A DNA stretch of 64,000 nt from an uncultured Alcanivorax sp. (GTDB lineage Bacteria > Pseudomonadota > Gammaproteobacteria > Pseudomonadales > Alcanivoracaceae): the NCBI RefSeq assembly GCF_947258575.1, contig NZ_CAMYIV010000006.1, positions 124,001 through 188,000 on the forward strand, read 5' to 3'. The position numbers and the translations under genes were made by a program. The notes beneath the pieces were generated by a model. It saw only the letters and a list, made by a program, of their open reading frames with translations, searched no databases and was not told the DNA's origin. Of the stretch, positions 25,639-34,067 are shown piece after piece; position 1 is the stretch's first letter; each line of letters starts with the position of its first letter.

Positions 25639-27857
25639 CAGTAATCCCAGTTAACTTCGGCAAACAAGGTGCGGCCCGGGTAGGGGTGGAATACGTAGTA
25701 GCGATGGTCGGTGACATTATCCATGCCCAGCGCCACGCTGATGTGATTATCCAGTTGGTAGCGCCCGCGTACATCCAGCACCAGATAGTCGTCGGTAAAG
25801 CCGAAACCTTCCGCATCGCCGTCGCTGTTATCCAGGCTGTCGTAGGGATCACTGGCATAGCGCAGACCACTGCTCAGGTTCAGTTTTTGCGTGGCCTGAT
25901 AGCGGGCCAGCAGGTTGGCGCGCCAGCGGGGCACACGGGGGAACTGCTTGCCTTCGGATGCCGGCTGGGCGGCGTTCTCTTCGATGATGGCGCGGGTGTA
26001 GGAGACGTTGAAGTCCACGGTCAGGCCCTCTACCCAAAGGTCCGGCCAGTTGGCGATGAACTCGATACCTCTTGAGCGTACCCGGTCGATGTTCTGGAAG
26101 TTGTTCACCCCGGTGAAAACGTTGGTCTGCCGGAAGATGGCATCGTCCACATCGTTTTCCCACAGGTTCACGGTCACCGTCGCCGCTGGGAAGAAGTGCT
26201 TCACCATCAGATTCTTGCTCAGACCCACCTCGGTTTTCAGGTTCGGGTCGAAGGCCGCGTTGAAGTCACCATTATTATCCAGACTGCCCTGGTAAAGTTC
26301 ACCCACGGTGGCGAAGCGATGGGCCTTGCCCAGGGACAGGCTGGTGAGCCAGTCGTCGGTGGGCCGATAGCTCAGGCTGGCCTTGGGAGAAAAGGCCTGT
26401 TCGTTGCGTTGCGGATAGGCCGCGGAGGCACCGTTCTGGACCAGGCGACCGTCGCTGGCCTGCCACCACTCCTGGCGGCCACCCAGGGTGAGGTCCAGTT
26501 TGTCGTTGAGTGCCCATTGGTTTTCGATAAACAGGGCCTGGGTGCGGGTTTCGCCCTGGGAGGCGCTTTTCAGGGTGCGGCCCTGGGTGGTGCGCCACTC
26601 GTTGGTGTCGTAGTTGATCTCGTCCAGGCGGTAGCGGTCGATATGGTAACCGAAGGCCACTCGCTGCCCCAGCCAGCCGCCATCGTGGCGATGGCCCAGA
26701 TTCAGGTCGAAGGTCTGCCAGCCGGTGCCCTGGTCGTCACTGAAGGTGCCGGGGCCGCCTGCCTTGGCCACCGCGAAATCGGTGCCGGAGCGACGGCTGG
26801 TGTCGTCCAGTACCCGGTAGTCGGATACGCCGGTCTGGATGTCCCAGCCATTACCCAGCTTGCCATCCACTTCCAGACCAGTGATCAGATCCTGGCTTTG
26901 GCTCAGACCCAGCCGCTGGCTGGTGACGGCAAAATCCTCACCATTGATGGTCACATCGCCATTGTAGATCAGGCCGCCATTGGCATCGCGCAGGTAGGTC
27001 TGGGGCTTCAGGGTTTCATCGCGACGGTCCAGCCAGGCCAGGGTGAGGCGGGCCTGCAGGTCACGGGTCAGGTCGTAGCCCAGTTTCAGCTTCAAGTTTT
27101 GCTCGGTCACCTCACTGCCGCTGGCCGCATTGTAGAGATAACCGCCCTGGGAATAGGGGAAAGCCCCGGTAACTGGCGTGCCGGGATTGGCGCCGGGTCC
27201 ACGGGTGAGGCCAAAGCTCTGCGGATGGCTTTCGTTTTCCAGTCGGCTGGCGGCCAGCAGCAGGCTCCAGTCCCCTTTGCGATTGCCGACCACGGCGTTC
27301 AGCCGATGGCCCAGATATGACTCGTCGGTGCCGTAGTCGTCGAATTCCTGCAAAAAGGTACCGGCACTGAGATGGGCCATCGGCTGGCTGGGCATCGTTG
27401 TGTGGAACACGGTGACACCGCCCAGGCTGTTGCCGCTGTAACGGGCAGAGTAGGGACCGTAGAGAATCTCCACCCGGTCGATTTCCCGGGGCTGTACCAC
27501 ATCCCAGCGGGGAGCCGTGCCAAAGTTGGCACCGAGAAAATTACTGAGCAGCAGACCGTCGCTGTAAACCAGTGCGCGCGGGGTCTGGAAGTTGTGCATA
27601 TCGCGGAAGGTAAGCAGGCCGTTGCGGTCGCCGATTAAGCGTTTCCGTACCATCAGGTTGGGCTGGTACTTGATCACGTCTTCGCTGTCGGCAGTGTTGA
27701 TGTCCGCCACCTCGTAAGCGGTGATCTGACTGCTCAGCCCCACAGGCTCACTGTCCAGCGCGGAGGCGGACTGGCTGACGGAAATCGTTTCCAGTTCGTT
27801 GGCGTGCAATGAGGAAAAACTGCTGAGCAGAATACTGGCGAGAAGACGGCGACGCAT
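25638..27857 (-). CDS. TonB-dependent outer-membrane receptor
   Basis: The 739-residue protein has a signal peptide, a plug domain (DVIKYQPNLMVRKRLIGDRNG and VEILYGPYSARYSGNSLGGVT), and a long beta-barrel ending in the aromatic FAEVNWDY. It imports a scarce ligand using TonB energy. The ligand is not shown. Metal or metallophore uptake is likely because the next two genes encode a His/Cys-rich secreted protein and a thioredoxin. No TonB box is certain, though ETISVSQSA near residue 22 is a candidate. It is the first gene of a tightly packed operon; its promoter lies in the repeat-rich 27858-28099 interval. No Fur box was recognised. Confidence 0.9.
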   Translation of the reverse strand: MRRRLLASILLSSFSSLHANELETISVSQSASALDSEPVGLSSQITAYEVADINTADSEDVIKYQPNLMVRKRLIGDRNGLLTFRDMHNFQTPRALVYSDGLLLSNFLGANFGTAPRWDVVQPREIDRVEILYGPYSARYSGNSLGGVTVFHTTMPSQPMAHLSAGTFLQEFDDYGTDESYLGHRLNAVVGNRKGDWSLLLAASRLENESHPQSFGLTRGPGANPGTPVTGAFPYSQGGYLYNAASGSEVTEQNLKLKLGYDLTRDLQARLTLAWLDRRDETLKPQTYLRDANGGLIYNGDVTINGEDFAVTSQRLGLSQSQDLITGLEVDGKLGNGWDIQTGVSDYRVLDDTSRRSGTDFAVAKAGGPGTFSDDQGTGWQTFDLNLGHRHDGGWLGQRVAFGYHIDRYRLDEINYDTNEWRTTQGRTLKSASQGETRTQALFIENQWALNDKLDLTLGGRQEWWQASDGRLVQNGASAAYPQRNEQAFSPKASLSYRPTDDWLTSLSLGKAHRFATVGELYQGSLDNNGDFNAAFDPNLKTEVGLSKNLMVKHFFPAATVTVNLWENDVDDAIFRQTNVFTGVNNFQNIDRVRSRGIEFIANWPDLWVEGLTVDFNVSYTRAIIEENAAQPASEGKQFPRVPRWRANLLARYQATQKLNLSSGLRYASDPYDSLDNSDGDAEGFGFTDDYLVLDVRGRYQLDNHISVALGMDNVTDHRYYVFHPYPGRTLFAEVNWDY

Positions 27858-27930
27858 ATAACCCCCTGATTATGGCGGGGGCATTATTGGCAAAATCGGG
27901 GGCGCGGCCAATGCGGCAAAGTGTCGCAGC

Positions 27931-28105
27931 GGTGAAAGGCAGTGAATAGTTAACAGTTAATAGTGAATAGTTGCGCGAACACGCTTGGTGGTATCTGGAC
28001 CGCTAGAGCCCGCGCCCAACTTCTGGTTGCGTCCTCCAGCGATTTGAACTCCCTCGAAGCGATCCCGCGCCGCTGTTAACTATTCACTGTTAACTGCTTT
28101 CACTC
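27931..28105. repeat. Inverted pair of TTAACTATTCACTG repeats
   Basis: The unit at 27934-27975 (GTGAATAGTTAACAGTTAAT...) and the unit at 28072-28105 (GTTAACTATTCACTGTTAAC) are inverse copies about 100 bases apart. The same AT-rich unit occurs after the fadH terminator (about 37988) and before fabB (about 54729). The right unit runs into the 3' end of fxsA. Confidence 0.7.
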
Positions 28106-28594
28106 TCTGCGTGACTCCCCCTCAATGGTCACATTGCCATCGTCGTTCCGGCGGGGTGGCTGCTGGAACGGGTTGGGGCCCTGTCCGGTGTGGCTGGTGT
28201 AGGTGAAGCCACCGCCTTGCATGGTGGTAAAACCCTGCAGGGTGCCTTTCTCAATGACCTTGCGAGCCATGGCTCGGCGCGAGCCCGGCAGCAGCAGGGC
28301 AAAGCCCACCGCATCGGTGATGAAGCCGGGGGTGATCAGCAGGGCGCCGCCGAGCAGCAGCATGATGCCTTCCACCATTTCCTGGCCGGGCATATCGCCC
28401 TGTTGCATGCGCTGATTCAATCGCACCCAGGTTTCCAGCCCCTGGCGGCGGAACAGGTAGCTACCCAGCAGGGCAGTGACCACGGTGGCGATGATGGTGA
28501 TGGGCCAGCCGATCAGGCCGGCGACTTTCGCCAGTACCAGTACTTCCAGCAGGGCAAAAGCGAAGATGAAGAAGAAAATGCGACCGAAACCCAT
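28100..28594 (-). CDS. fxsA: FxsA-family membrane protein
   Basis: FxsA is an inner-membrane protein whose overproduction lets E. coli tolerate phage T7 exclusion by the F plasmid; its cellular role is unclear. The 164-residue product has hydrophobic segments at about 5-27, 30-48 and 75-100, with LGSYLFRRQGLETW between and GGALLITPGFITDAVGFALLLP at the third, which are family signatures. ATG 28594 was chosen over 28654 because AGGAC lies upstream and the first membrane helix then starts properly. The C-terminal tail is polar and Gly/Pro-rich. It ends at 28100 close to the AT-rich repeats. Confidence 0.9.
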   Translation of the reverse strand: MGFGRIFFFIFAFALLEVLVLAKVAGLIGWPITIIATVVTALLGSYLFRRQGLETWVRLNQRMQQGDMPGQEMVEGIMLLLGGALLITPGFITDAVGFALLLPGSRRAMARKVIEKGTLQGFTTMQGGGFTYTSHTGQGPNPFQQPPRRNDDGNVTIEGESRRE

Positions 28595-28650
28595 GGGGCG
28601 TCCTGTTTTAGCGTATATGCCTACTAAGATGGTGATAGTCAGACAGGGAT

Positions 28651-29565
28651 TCAAGGGGCAGGTTCAGTGGCCGCGGAATCGGTCAGTTGCTGGCGAAGCC
28701 AGCGATGGGCGGGGTCCCTGTCCAGGGCAGCAGGCCAGAGCATATAAACGGGCACCGGTGGCACGGTGACCGGGAAGGGCAGGACCTGCAGCTCCAGTGC
28801 GTCGGCGTACTGATGGGCCAGGCGCTCCGGCACGGTGGCAATCATGTCCGAACGGGCGCTGACGGCGAGCATGCTGGCAAACTGGGTGACCCGGGCGCCG
28901 GCGCGTCGTTGCCAGCCGGGGGCATTGAGAATCAGGTCCAGGGGCAGGCGCCGGTTACGCTCCGGCAGCACCACATGTTCGGCTTTCAGAAAGCGCGACT
29001 TGCTGCAGCGGCCCTGTATCTGTGGGTGTCCCCGTCGCGCCACTACCACCAGCGTCTCCTCCAGCAGCACCTTGCGGTGCAGCCGGCTGTCTTCGGGGAC
29101 GAACGAATCCACGGCCAGGTCGGCATGGGCCTTGTGCAGGGCGTCGGCCATGCCATCGCCGGCAGGGGCTATCTCCAGCATCACATCCGGTGCCTGACGG
29201 CGGATCCGCTGCAGCAGCGGTGGCAGCAGCACCATCTCGAAGTAGTCCAGGCTGAGCAGGCGGAACTGGCGTCGGCTGCTGGCTGGATCAAAGCGGTTGC
29301 CCGGGTCCAGCGAGTCCCGCAGGGATGTCAGCTGGGGGGCAAGCAGCTGGTGCAGCTCGCGGGCCCGGGGGGTAGGCACCATGCCCTGGCGGGTGCGCAC
29401 GAAGAGATCGTCGTCCAGGGTGTGGCGCAGGCGCTGCAGTGCCGCACTGATGGCGGGCTGGCTCATCCCCAGCTGGTCTGCGGCCCGGGACAGCTGCCCA
29501 GCCTCCATGATGGCATCAAAGACCGGCAGCAGGTTCAGGTCGATACTGCGTAAATTCAGTTTCAT
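28651..29565 (-). CDS. LysR-family transcriptional regulator
   Basis: The 304-residue regulator has an N-terminal helix-turn-helix (LSRAADQLGMSQPAISAALQRLRHTLDDDLFVRTRQGMVPT) and an effector-binding domain of usual length. It resembles the NodD/PcpR branch. It is divergent from the membrane hydroxylase gene across 95 bases, so it most likely controls that gene. A GATAT-N5-ATATC palindrome lies one base before its own start codon. The inducer is unknown. Confidence 0.9.
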   Translation of the reverse strand: MKLNLRSIDLNLLPVFDAIMEAGQLSRAADQLGMSQPAISAALQRLRHTLDDDLFVRTRQGMVPTPRARELHQLLAPQLTSLRDSLDPGNRFDPASSRRQFRLLSLDYFEMVLLPPLLQRIRRQAPDVMLEIAPAGDGMADALHKAHADLAVDSFVPEDSRLHRKVLLEETLVVVARRGHPQIQGRCSKSRFLKAEHVVLPERNRRLPLDLILNAPGWQRRAGARVTQFASMLAVSARSDMIATVPERLAHQYADALELQVLPFPVTVPPVPVYMLWPAALDRDPAHRWLRQQLTDSAATEPAP

Positions 29566-29566
29566 G

Positions 29567-29581
29567 GATATTACTTATATC
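29567..29581. promoter_or_regulatory. Small palindrome in the LysR/hydroxylase divergent promoter
   Basis: GATAT and ATATC are separated by 5 bases, next to the LysR start codon. This could be an autoregulatory LysR site of the T-N11-A kind. It is short and AT-rich, so chance is possible. Confidence 0.35.
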
Positions 29582-29660
29582 AAATATCAATTAGGAAAAG
29601 GAGTACGCACTGTCTATTTTCTGGGGTGTGCGCAAAACACGCTCAAACCGGAGAATAACA

Positions 29661-30578
29661 ATGGATCAGCAACTTACCGCCTTTGTCACGGCGTTTATTA
29701 TTCTGACAGCGATCTGGGAAGTGGTTGCCGGCCGCACCCGGGACGGCAAGAAGACCCGGCAGGACTGGAAAATCGCCTTCCTGGCTACCTTGATGATGGT
29801 GGTAGTGCAGCGCCCGCTGGTGTTGCTGCTGCTCACCCTGGGCTTATCTGGCCTGTTTCCCGGCAGTGCCGGTTCGCTGGCCTGGCTGGAGGAGCAGTAT
29901 TTTCTGCCGACGCTGATCGCCTTTTTCTGTATTGAAGAATTCATTCATGGTGCGTTTCACCTGTTCGCCCATAGCCGTCGACCGAAGAACCGACTCCTGC
30001 AATGGGTGCAGGCGTTCTACAAGATGAGCCATCGCCCCCACCATCTGGCGGGCGGCCAGGACAACAAGGGGCAACTGTCGGTGACCCAGACCTTTGTGAA
30101 TGGTTGGGCCTGGTGGCTGATTATGCCGAATTACACCTTCCAGCTGGTGTGTCTGTATCTGGGCCTGGTGGAGGTGTTCCTGGTGGGCACGGCCATCAAG
30201 GGTATCTGGGCGGCTCAGACCCATGTGAACTGGAACTGGGATCTCTACTTCCATAATCACAAGTGGGCCTGGGTACGCAAAACCATGTGGGCGCTGGCCC
30301 ATGTGCTGACCTTCCCGACCCAGCATCACCATCACCATTCGCGCGGCCCCAATTCCGCCAAGAACGTGACGTCCACGCTAGCCATCTATGACTGGCTGAT
30401 TTTCGGCACCCTGGCCATCGAAAAGGAAAAACCGCAGACCTACGGCTGGCGTCAGAAGCATGACGAGGCCAGCAGTGTACTCAAGCGTTATTTCTTCTGG
30501 GATGTGCGCCAATACATGCCCGGTGGGGCGGCGAAAGCGAAAAAGAAGAGCGAAGACAAATTGCCAAAAGCGGCCTGA
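29661..30578 (+). CDS. Membrane di-iron fatty acid hydroxylase / sterol desaturase family protein
   Basis: The 305-residue integral-membrane protein carries the His clusters of the superfamily: HGAFHLFAHSRR, HRPHHLAGG, THVNWNWDLYFHNHKW, and a striking HHHHHSRGP. Four or so membrane helices lie around them. Such enzymes hydroxylate or desaturate sterols, fatty acids or carotenoids; the substrate is open. ATG 29661 follows a GGAG site, and the upstream start at 29628 would add basic residues without such a site. The divergent LysR gene probably regulates it. The C-terminal tail is Lys/Ala-rich. Confidence 0.82.
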   Translation: MDQQLTAFVTAFIILTAIWEVVAGRTRDGKKTRQDWKIAFLATLMMVVVQRPLVLLLLTLGLSGLFPGSAGSLAWLEEQYFLPTLIAFFCIEEFIHGAFHLFAHSRRPKNRLLQWVQAFYKMSHRPHHLAGGQDNKGQLSVTQTFVNGWAWWLIMPNYTFQLVCLYLGLVEVFLVGTAIKGIWAAQTHVNWNWDLYFHNHKWAWVRKTMWALAHVLTFPTQHHHHHSRGPNSAKNVTSTLAIYDWLIFGTLAIEKEKPQTYGWRQKHDEASSVLKRYFFWDVRQYMPGGAAKAKKKSEDKLPKAA

Positions 30579-30686
30579 GAGTCACCGCGCTGATGTTGTA
30601 GCGTCTCGTTGCGGGAGAGCACGGGATCTTTACGCCCTGCCGGGTAATAGCCTGGTGGGGCTTTTTCGTTGCTGTCAGTGTCTTGC

Positions 30687-30777
30687 GTAGGGTGGATCAG
30701 CCGCAAGCGTCATCCACCGCTCTTTGCCTTTCTGCGCAATATGATGGTGGATTACGCCTGCGGCTAATTCACCCTAC
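30687..30777. repeat. Palindromic repeat family B, second copy
   Basis: The left arm begins GTAGGGTGGATCAGCC and the right arm ends GGCTAATTCACCCTAC, 91 bp overall. It matches the element at 5229. It lies between the hydroxylase stop and a terminator, in a 311-base gap (30579-30889) that holds no gene. A GCAGCTTGAGGCTTGCAGC stretch near 30862 resembles that near 16330. Confidence 0.8.
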
Positions 30778-30796
30778 GTTAAGCGATGAGACAAAC

Positions 30797-30828
30797 AAAA
30801 AAGCCGCACCTTGCGGCGCGGCTTTTTT
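30797..30828. terminator. Bidirectional terminator
   Basis: Six A, a stem GCCGC/GCGGC around a loop with a second small stem, and six T. It can end transcription from both the hydroxylase side and the long FabG gene. Confidence 0.8.
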
Positions 30829-30889
30829 GTTGATCGTGTGGCGAAAGCCTCAAACCGTGTTGCAGCTTGAGGCTTGCAGCTTGCGGCTG

Positions 30890-32308
30890 TTACGCACCCA
30901 GCAGCATCTGACCACACACACGCACCACGTTACCGGTCAGGCCCTGAGAGGCCGGGCTGGCAAAGAAGGCGATGGTTTCGGCCACGTCCACTGGCTGACC
31001 GCCCTGGTTCATGGCATTCATGCGACGGCCCGCTTCACGGATGGTGAAGGGGATGGCGGCAGTCATCTGGGTTTCGATGAAGCCCGGGGCCACGGCATTG
31101 ATGGTGATGCCTTTCTCGGCGTACTCGTCCTTGTAGGCGTCGATCATGCCGATCACGGCGGCCTTGGAGGCACCGTAGTTGGTCTGGCCCAGGTTACCGG
31201 CGATACCGGCGATGGAGCTGATGGAGATAATGCGGCCACCTTTGCCCATGCCGCCGTCAGCCAGCAGTTTCTCGTTGATACGCAGCTGGCTGGCGATGTT
31301 GATGTTCAGCACCATGTCCCAGAATTTCTCCGGCATGTTGCCCAGCATCTTGTCGCGGGTGACACCAGCATTGTGCACGACCACGTCGTAGCCGCCGATG
31401 TCCTTGGCCTTGGCGGCGATGGTGGCGGGGGCGTCGTCTGCGGTGATGTCCAGTTCCAGGGTATCGCCACCGATCTGCTCGGCCACCTGGTTCAGGTCGT
31501 CGGCCATGGGCGGGATATCCAGCACGGTCACGATGGCGCCGTCACGGGCCAGTACTTCGGCGATGGCGGCACCGATACCACGGGAGCCACCGGTGACCAG
31601 GGCTTTCTTGCCGGCCAGCGGCTTGTCCCAGTCAAACTTGGCAGCCTTGAAGCCCGCTTCGGTGGCGCGAACCACCTGGCCGGATACATAGGCAGATTTC
31701 GGTGACAGGAAGAAGTGCAGGGGGGACGCCAGTTGCGCTTCTGCGCCTTCGTCTACATACACCAGCTGGGCGGTGGCGCCTTTCTTGATTTCCTTGCCCA
31801 CGGAGCGGGTGAAACCTTCCAGAGCACGCTGGGCCACACGGGCGGCGCCAGTCTGTTTTTCCGGGGTGCGGCCGATGACTACCACACGAGCACATTTTTC
31901 CAGCTTGCGGATTACCGGGTGGAAGAACTCCCACAGGGCTTTCAGCTCATCCGGGTTCTGAATGCCGGTGGCGTCGAATACCAAGCCCTTGAACTTGGCA
32001 TCGTCTTCGCGGTTGGCGGTGTAGTTGTCCGCGCTCACGCCCAGCTTGCCGGCTTTCTTCTGCAGCTCGGTGGCGTTACCGGTGTTGGCCAGTACCGCGA
32101 CCTGTGCTTCCGGAGCCCCTTTCAGGGTCGCCAGGACGGTGTCGATACCGGTGGAACCGTTGGCGGCACCCACCAGCACACGGCCCTTGATGAAGGAAGC
32201 CTGGCCCGGCTGCCAGCGCTCGAGAATGACCGGAATAGGGAGGTTGATTGCGCCAAACAGCGCCTTGCCCATAGAGGAATTGGCAATCGCCTGATAGGTA
32301 TCGCTCAT
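30890..32308 (-). CDS. Long-form 3-oxoacyl-ACP/CoA reductase (FabG4 type)
   Basis: The 472-residue protein reduces 3-oxoacyl thioesters with NAD(P)H. The C-terminal half is a classic SDR with KKALVTGGSRGIGAAIAE for the nucleotide, a catalytic Ser in IISISSIAG, and YGASK. The N-terminal about 210 residues form a second Rossmann-like, cofactor-poor domain typical of high-molecular-weight FabG. ATG 32308 is used instead of 32326 because AAAGGACAGG lies before it. The gene is divergent from a thiolase, and the pair shares a promoter region with a PsrA-type box. With the MaoC hydratase it could run a CoA-level chain-extension or degradation route. Confidence 0.9.
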   Translation of the reverse strand: MSDTYQAIANSSMGKALFGAINLPIPVILERWQPGQASFIKGRVLVGAANGSTGIDTVLATLKGAPEAQVAVLANTGNATELQKKAGKLGVSADNYTANREDDAKFKGLVFDATGIQNPDELKALWEFFHPVIRKLEKCARVVVIGRTPEKQTGAARVAQRALEGFTRSVGKEIKKGATAQLVYVDEGAEAQLASPLHFFLSPKSAYVSGQVVRATEAGFKAAKFDWDKPLAGKKALVTGGSRGIGAAIAEVLARDGAIVTVLDIPPMADDLNQVAEQIGGDTLELDITADDAPATIAAKAKDIGGYDVVVHNAGVTRDKMLGNMPEKFWDMVLNINIASQLRINEKLLADGGMGKGGRIISISSIAGIAGNLGQTNYGASKAAVIGMIDAYKDEYAEKGITINAVAPGFIETQMTAAIPFTIREAGRRMNAMNQGGQPVDVAETIAFFASPASQGLTGNVVRVCGQMLLGA

Positions 32309-32500
32309 GATCCTGTCCTTTGCCATCAGAAGATGAATGTGTCTGGCTACATTAGTGCAACCAGAGCGGGTTTAAAGAGGTGCTGCGGAATGAAGCGTCA
32401 AAATCAGACTTCTTTCGTAGGGCATGAGGATCAGCCCTGTCGCACACTGGCGCGTATTGAATCACTGCAATGTGGCGGGTGTATTGACCGGCGCCGGTAG

Positions 32501-32516
32501 TCAAACAGGCGTTTGA
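32501..32516. promoter_or_regulatory. PsrA-type operator between long FabG and thiolase
   Basis: TCAAACAGGCGTTTGA is a perfect palindrome apart from its 4-base centre and fits the published PsrA consensus form (G/C)AAAC-N(2-4)-GTTT(G/C). PsrA of Pseudomonas is a TetR repressor that releases DNA on binding long-chain fatty acids. No psrA gene is in the window. The site is 105 bases before the thiolase start. The rest of 32309-32620 shows no gene. Confidence 0.6.
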
Positions 32517-32620
32517 GCCAATGAGGCCGTGCCGGTTGCGGGTAGACTGCGCCCATTCGAGTGAATACTGTAGCGTTTTCACGCTGTCGTTGCTCACCGC
32601 CATCTTTAGAGGACATGACT

Positions 32621-33907
32621 ATGCTGGCAGGTAAAGCCGTACGTAAGGTTGCCATTATCGGCGGTAACCGTATCCCGTTTGCCCGTTCCAACTCCGCTTA
32701 TATCGATACCAGCAACCAGGACATGCTGACTGCTGCCATCGACGGTCTGGTGGATCGTTTCAAGCTGCACGGCGAGAAAATCGACGAAGTGGCTGCCGGT
32801 GCTGTGATGAAGCACGCCCGCGACTTTAACCTGGTGCGCGAATCCGTACTGGGTTCCAAGCTGGCCCCGGAAACCCCGGCCTATGACCTGCAGCAAGCCT
32901 GCGGTACCGGCCTGGAAGCGGCCATCCTGGTGGCCAACAAGATTGCCCTGGGGCAGATCGATTGCGCCATCGCCGGCGGCGTCGACACTACCTCTGATGC
33001 GCCGCTGGGTGTGAACGAAGACGCCCGCAAGGTATTCATGGCCCTGAACCGTGCCAAGACCAACGGCGAGCGCGCCAAGCTGGGCCTGAAGCTGCTCAAC
33101 CCGAAATCCCTGATGCCCGACATCCCCAAGAATGGCGAGCCGCGCACCGGCCTGTCCATGGGGGAGCACCAGGCGCTGACCGCTAAAGAGTGGGGCATTG
33201 CCCGCGAAGATCAGGACGAGCTGGCGTGGAAATCCCACCAGAACCTGGCCAAGTCCTATGAAGATGGCTGGCAGGATGACCTGATCACCCCGTTCAAGGG
33301 TCTGGAGCGCGACAACAACATGCGCGGTGATTCCACCCTGGAAAAACTGGCCACCCTGAAGCCCTGCTTCGGCGGCCCGGACGGCACCATGACCCCGGCC
33401 AACTCCACCCCGCTGACCGACGGTGCCTCCACGGTACTGCTGGCCACCGAAGAGTGGGCCAAAGAGCGTGGCCTGCCGGTACTGGCCTACCTGACCATCG
33501 GTGAAGCCGCTGCCGTGGACTTCATCGGCAAGAAAGAAGGCCTGCTGATGGCCCCGGCCTACGCCGTGCCGAGCATGCTGGACAAGCTGGACCTGACCCT
33601 GCAGGACTTCGATTTCTACGAAATCCACGAAGCCTTTGCGTCCCAGGTACTGTCTACCCTGAAATCCTGGGAAGACGAGACCTTCTGCAAGGAAAAACTG
33701 GGCCGCAAGAAAGCGCTGGGCAGCATCGATCGCAGCAAGCTGAACGTGAAAGGCTCCTCACTGGCAGCCGGTCACCCGTTCGCTGCTACCGGTGGCCGTA
33801 TCATCGCCAACGCTGCCAAGCTGCTGAACGAAAAAGGCTCCGGCCGCGCACTGATCTCCGTGTGTGCTGCTGGCGGCCAGGGCGTGGTAGCGATTCTCGA
33901 GAAGTAA
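32621..33907 (+). CDS. Acetyl-CoA C-acyltransferase (thiolase, FadI-like)
   Basis: The 428-residue enzyme cleaves 3-oxoacyl-CoA with CoA, or joins two acyl-CoA molecules in reverse. Catalytic sites are visible: the nucleophilic Cys in LQQACGTGLEAA, the HEAFA motif, the His in GHPFAATGGR, and the second Cys in SVCAAGGQG. Its length matches FadI (about 436) more than FadA (about 390). ATG 32621 was preferred to 32615 because GAGG lies 8 bases upstream. It is divergent from the long FabG and ends before a strong terminator. Control by a PsrA-like repressor is probable from the operator. Confidence 0.9.
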   Translation: MLAGKAVRKVAIIGGNRIPFARSNSAYIDTSNQDMLTAAIDGLVDRFKLHGEKIDEVAAGAVMKHARDFNLVRESVLGSKLAPETPAYDLQQACGTGLEAAILVANKIALGQIDCAIAGGVDTTSDAPLGVNEDARKVFMALNRAKTNGERAKLGLKLLNPKSLMPDIPKNGEPRTGLSMGEHQALTAKEWGIAREDQDELAWKSHQNLAKSYEDGWQDDLITPFKGLERDNNMRGDSTLEKLATLKPCFGGPDGTMTPANSTPLTDGASTVLLATEEWAKERGLPVLAYLTIGEAAAVDFIGKKEGLLMAPAYAVPSMLDKLDLTLQDFDFYEIHEAFASQVLSTLKSWEDETFCKEKLGRKKALGSIDRSKLNVKGSSLAAGHPFAATGGRIIANAAKLLNEKGSGRALISVCAAGGQGVVAILEK

Positions 33908-33924
33908 TCGCTGGCATGACTCAG

Positions 33925-33952
33925 AAAAACCGGCCCTCGGGCCGGTTTTTTT
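33925..33952 (+). terminator. Terminator after the thiolase gene
   Basis: AAAACCGGCCC, a 3-base loop and GGGCCGG are followed by seven T. Confidence 0.9.
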
Positions 33953-34067
33953 ATGCCTGTTCATTACCGGCAATGGGCGTGAGTGGTCCGTGCTGAGTAG
34001 CAGGGTGCCAGGAACTCCTTGTCCCTCCCAGGTTCACATACTGTGAACACTATGCGGGAGAGAAGGG

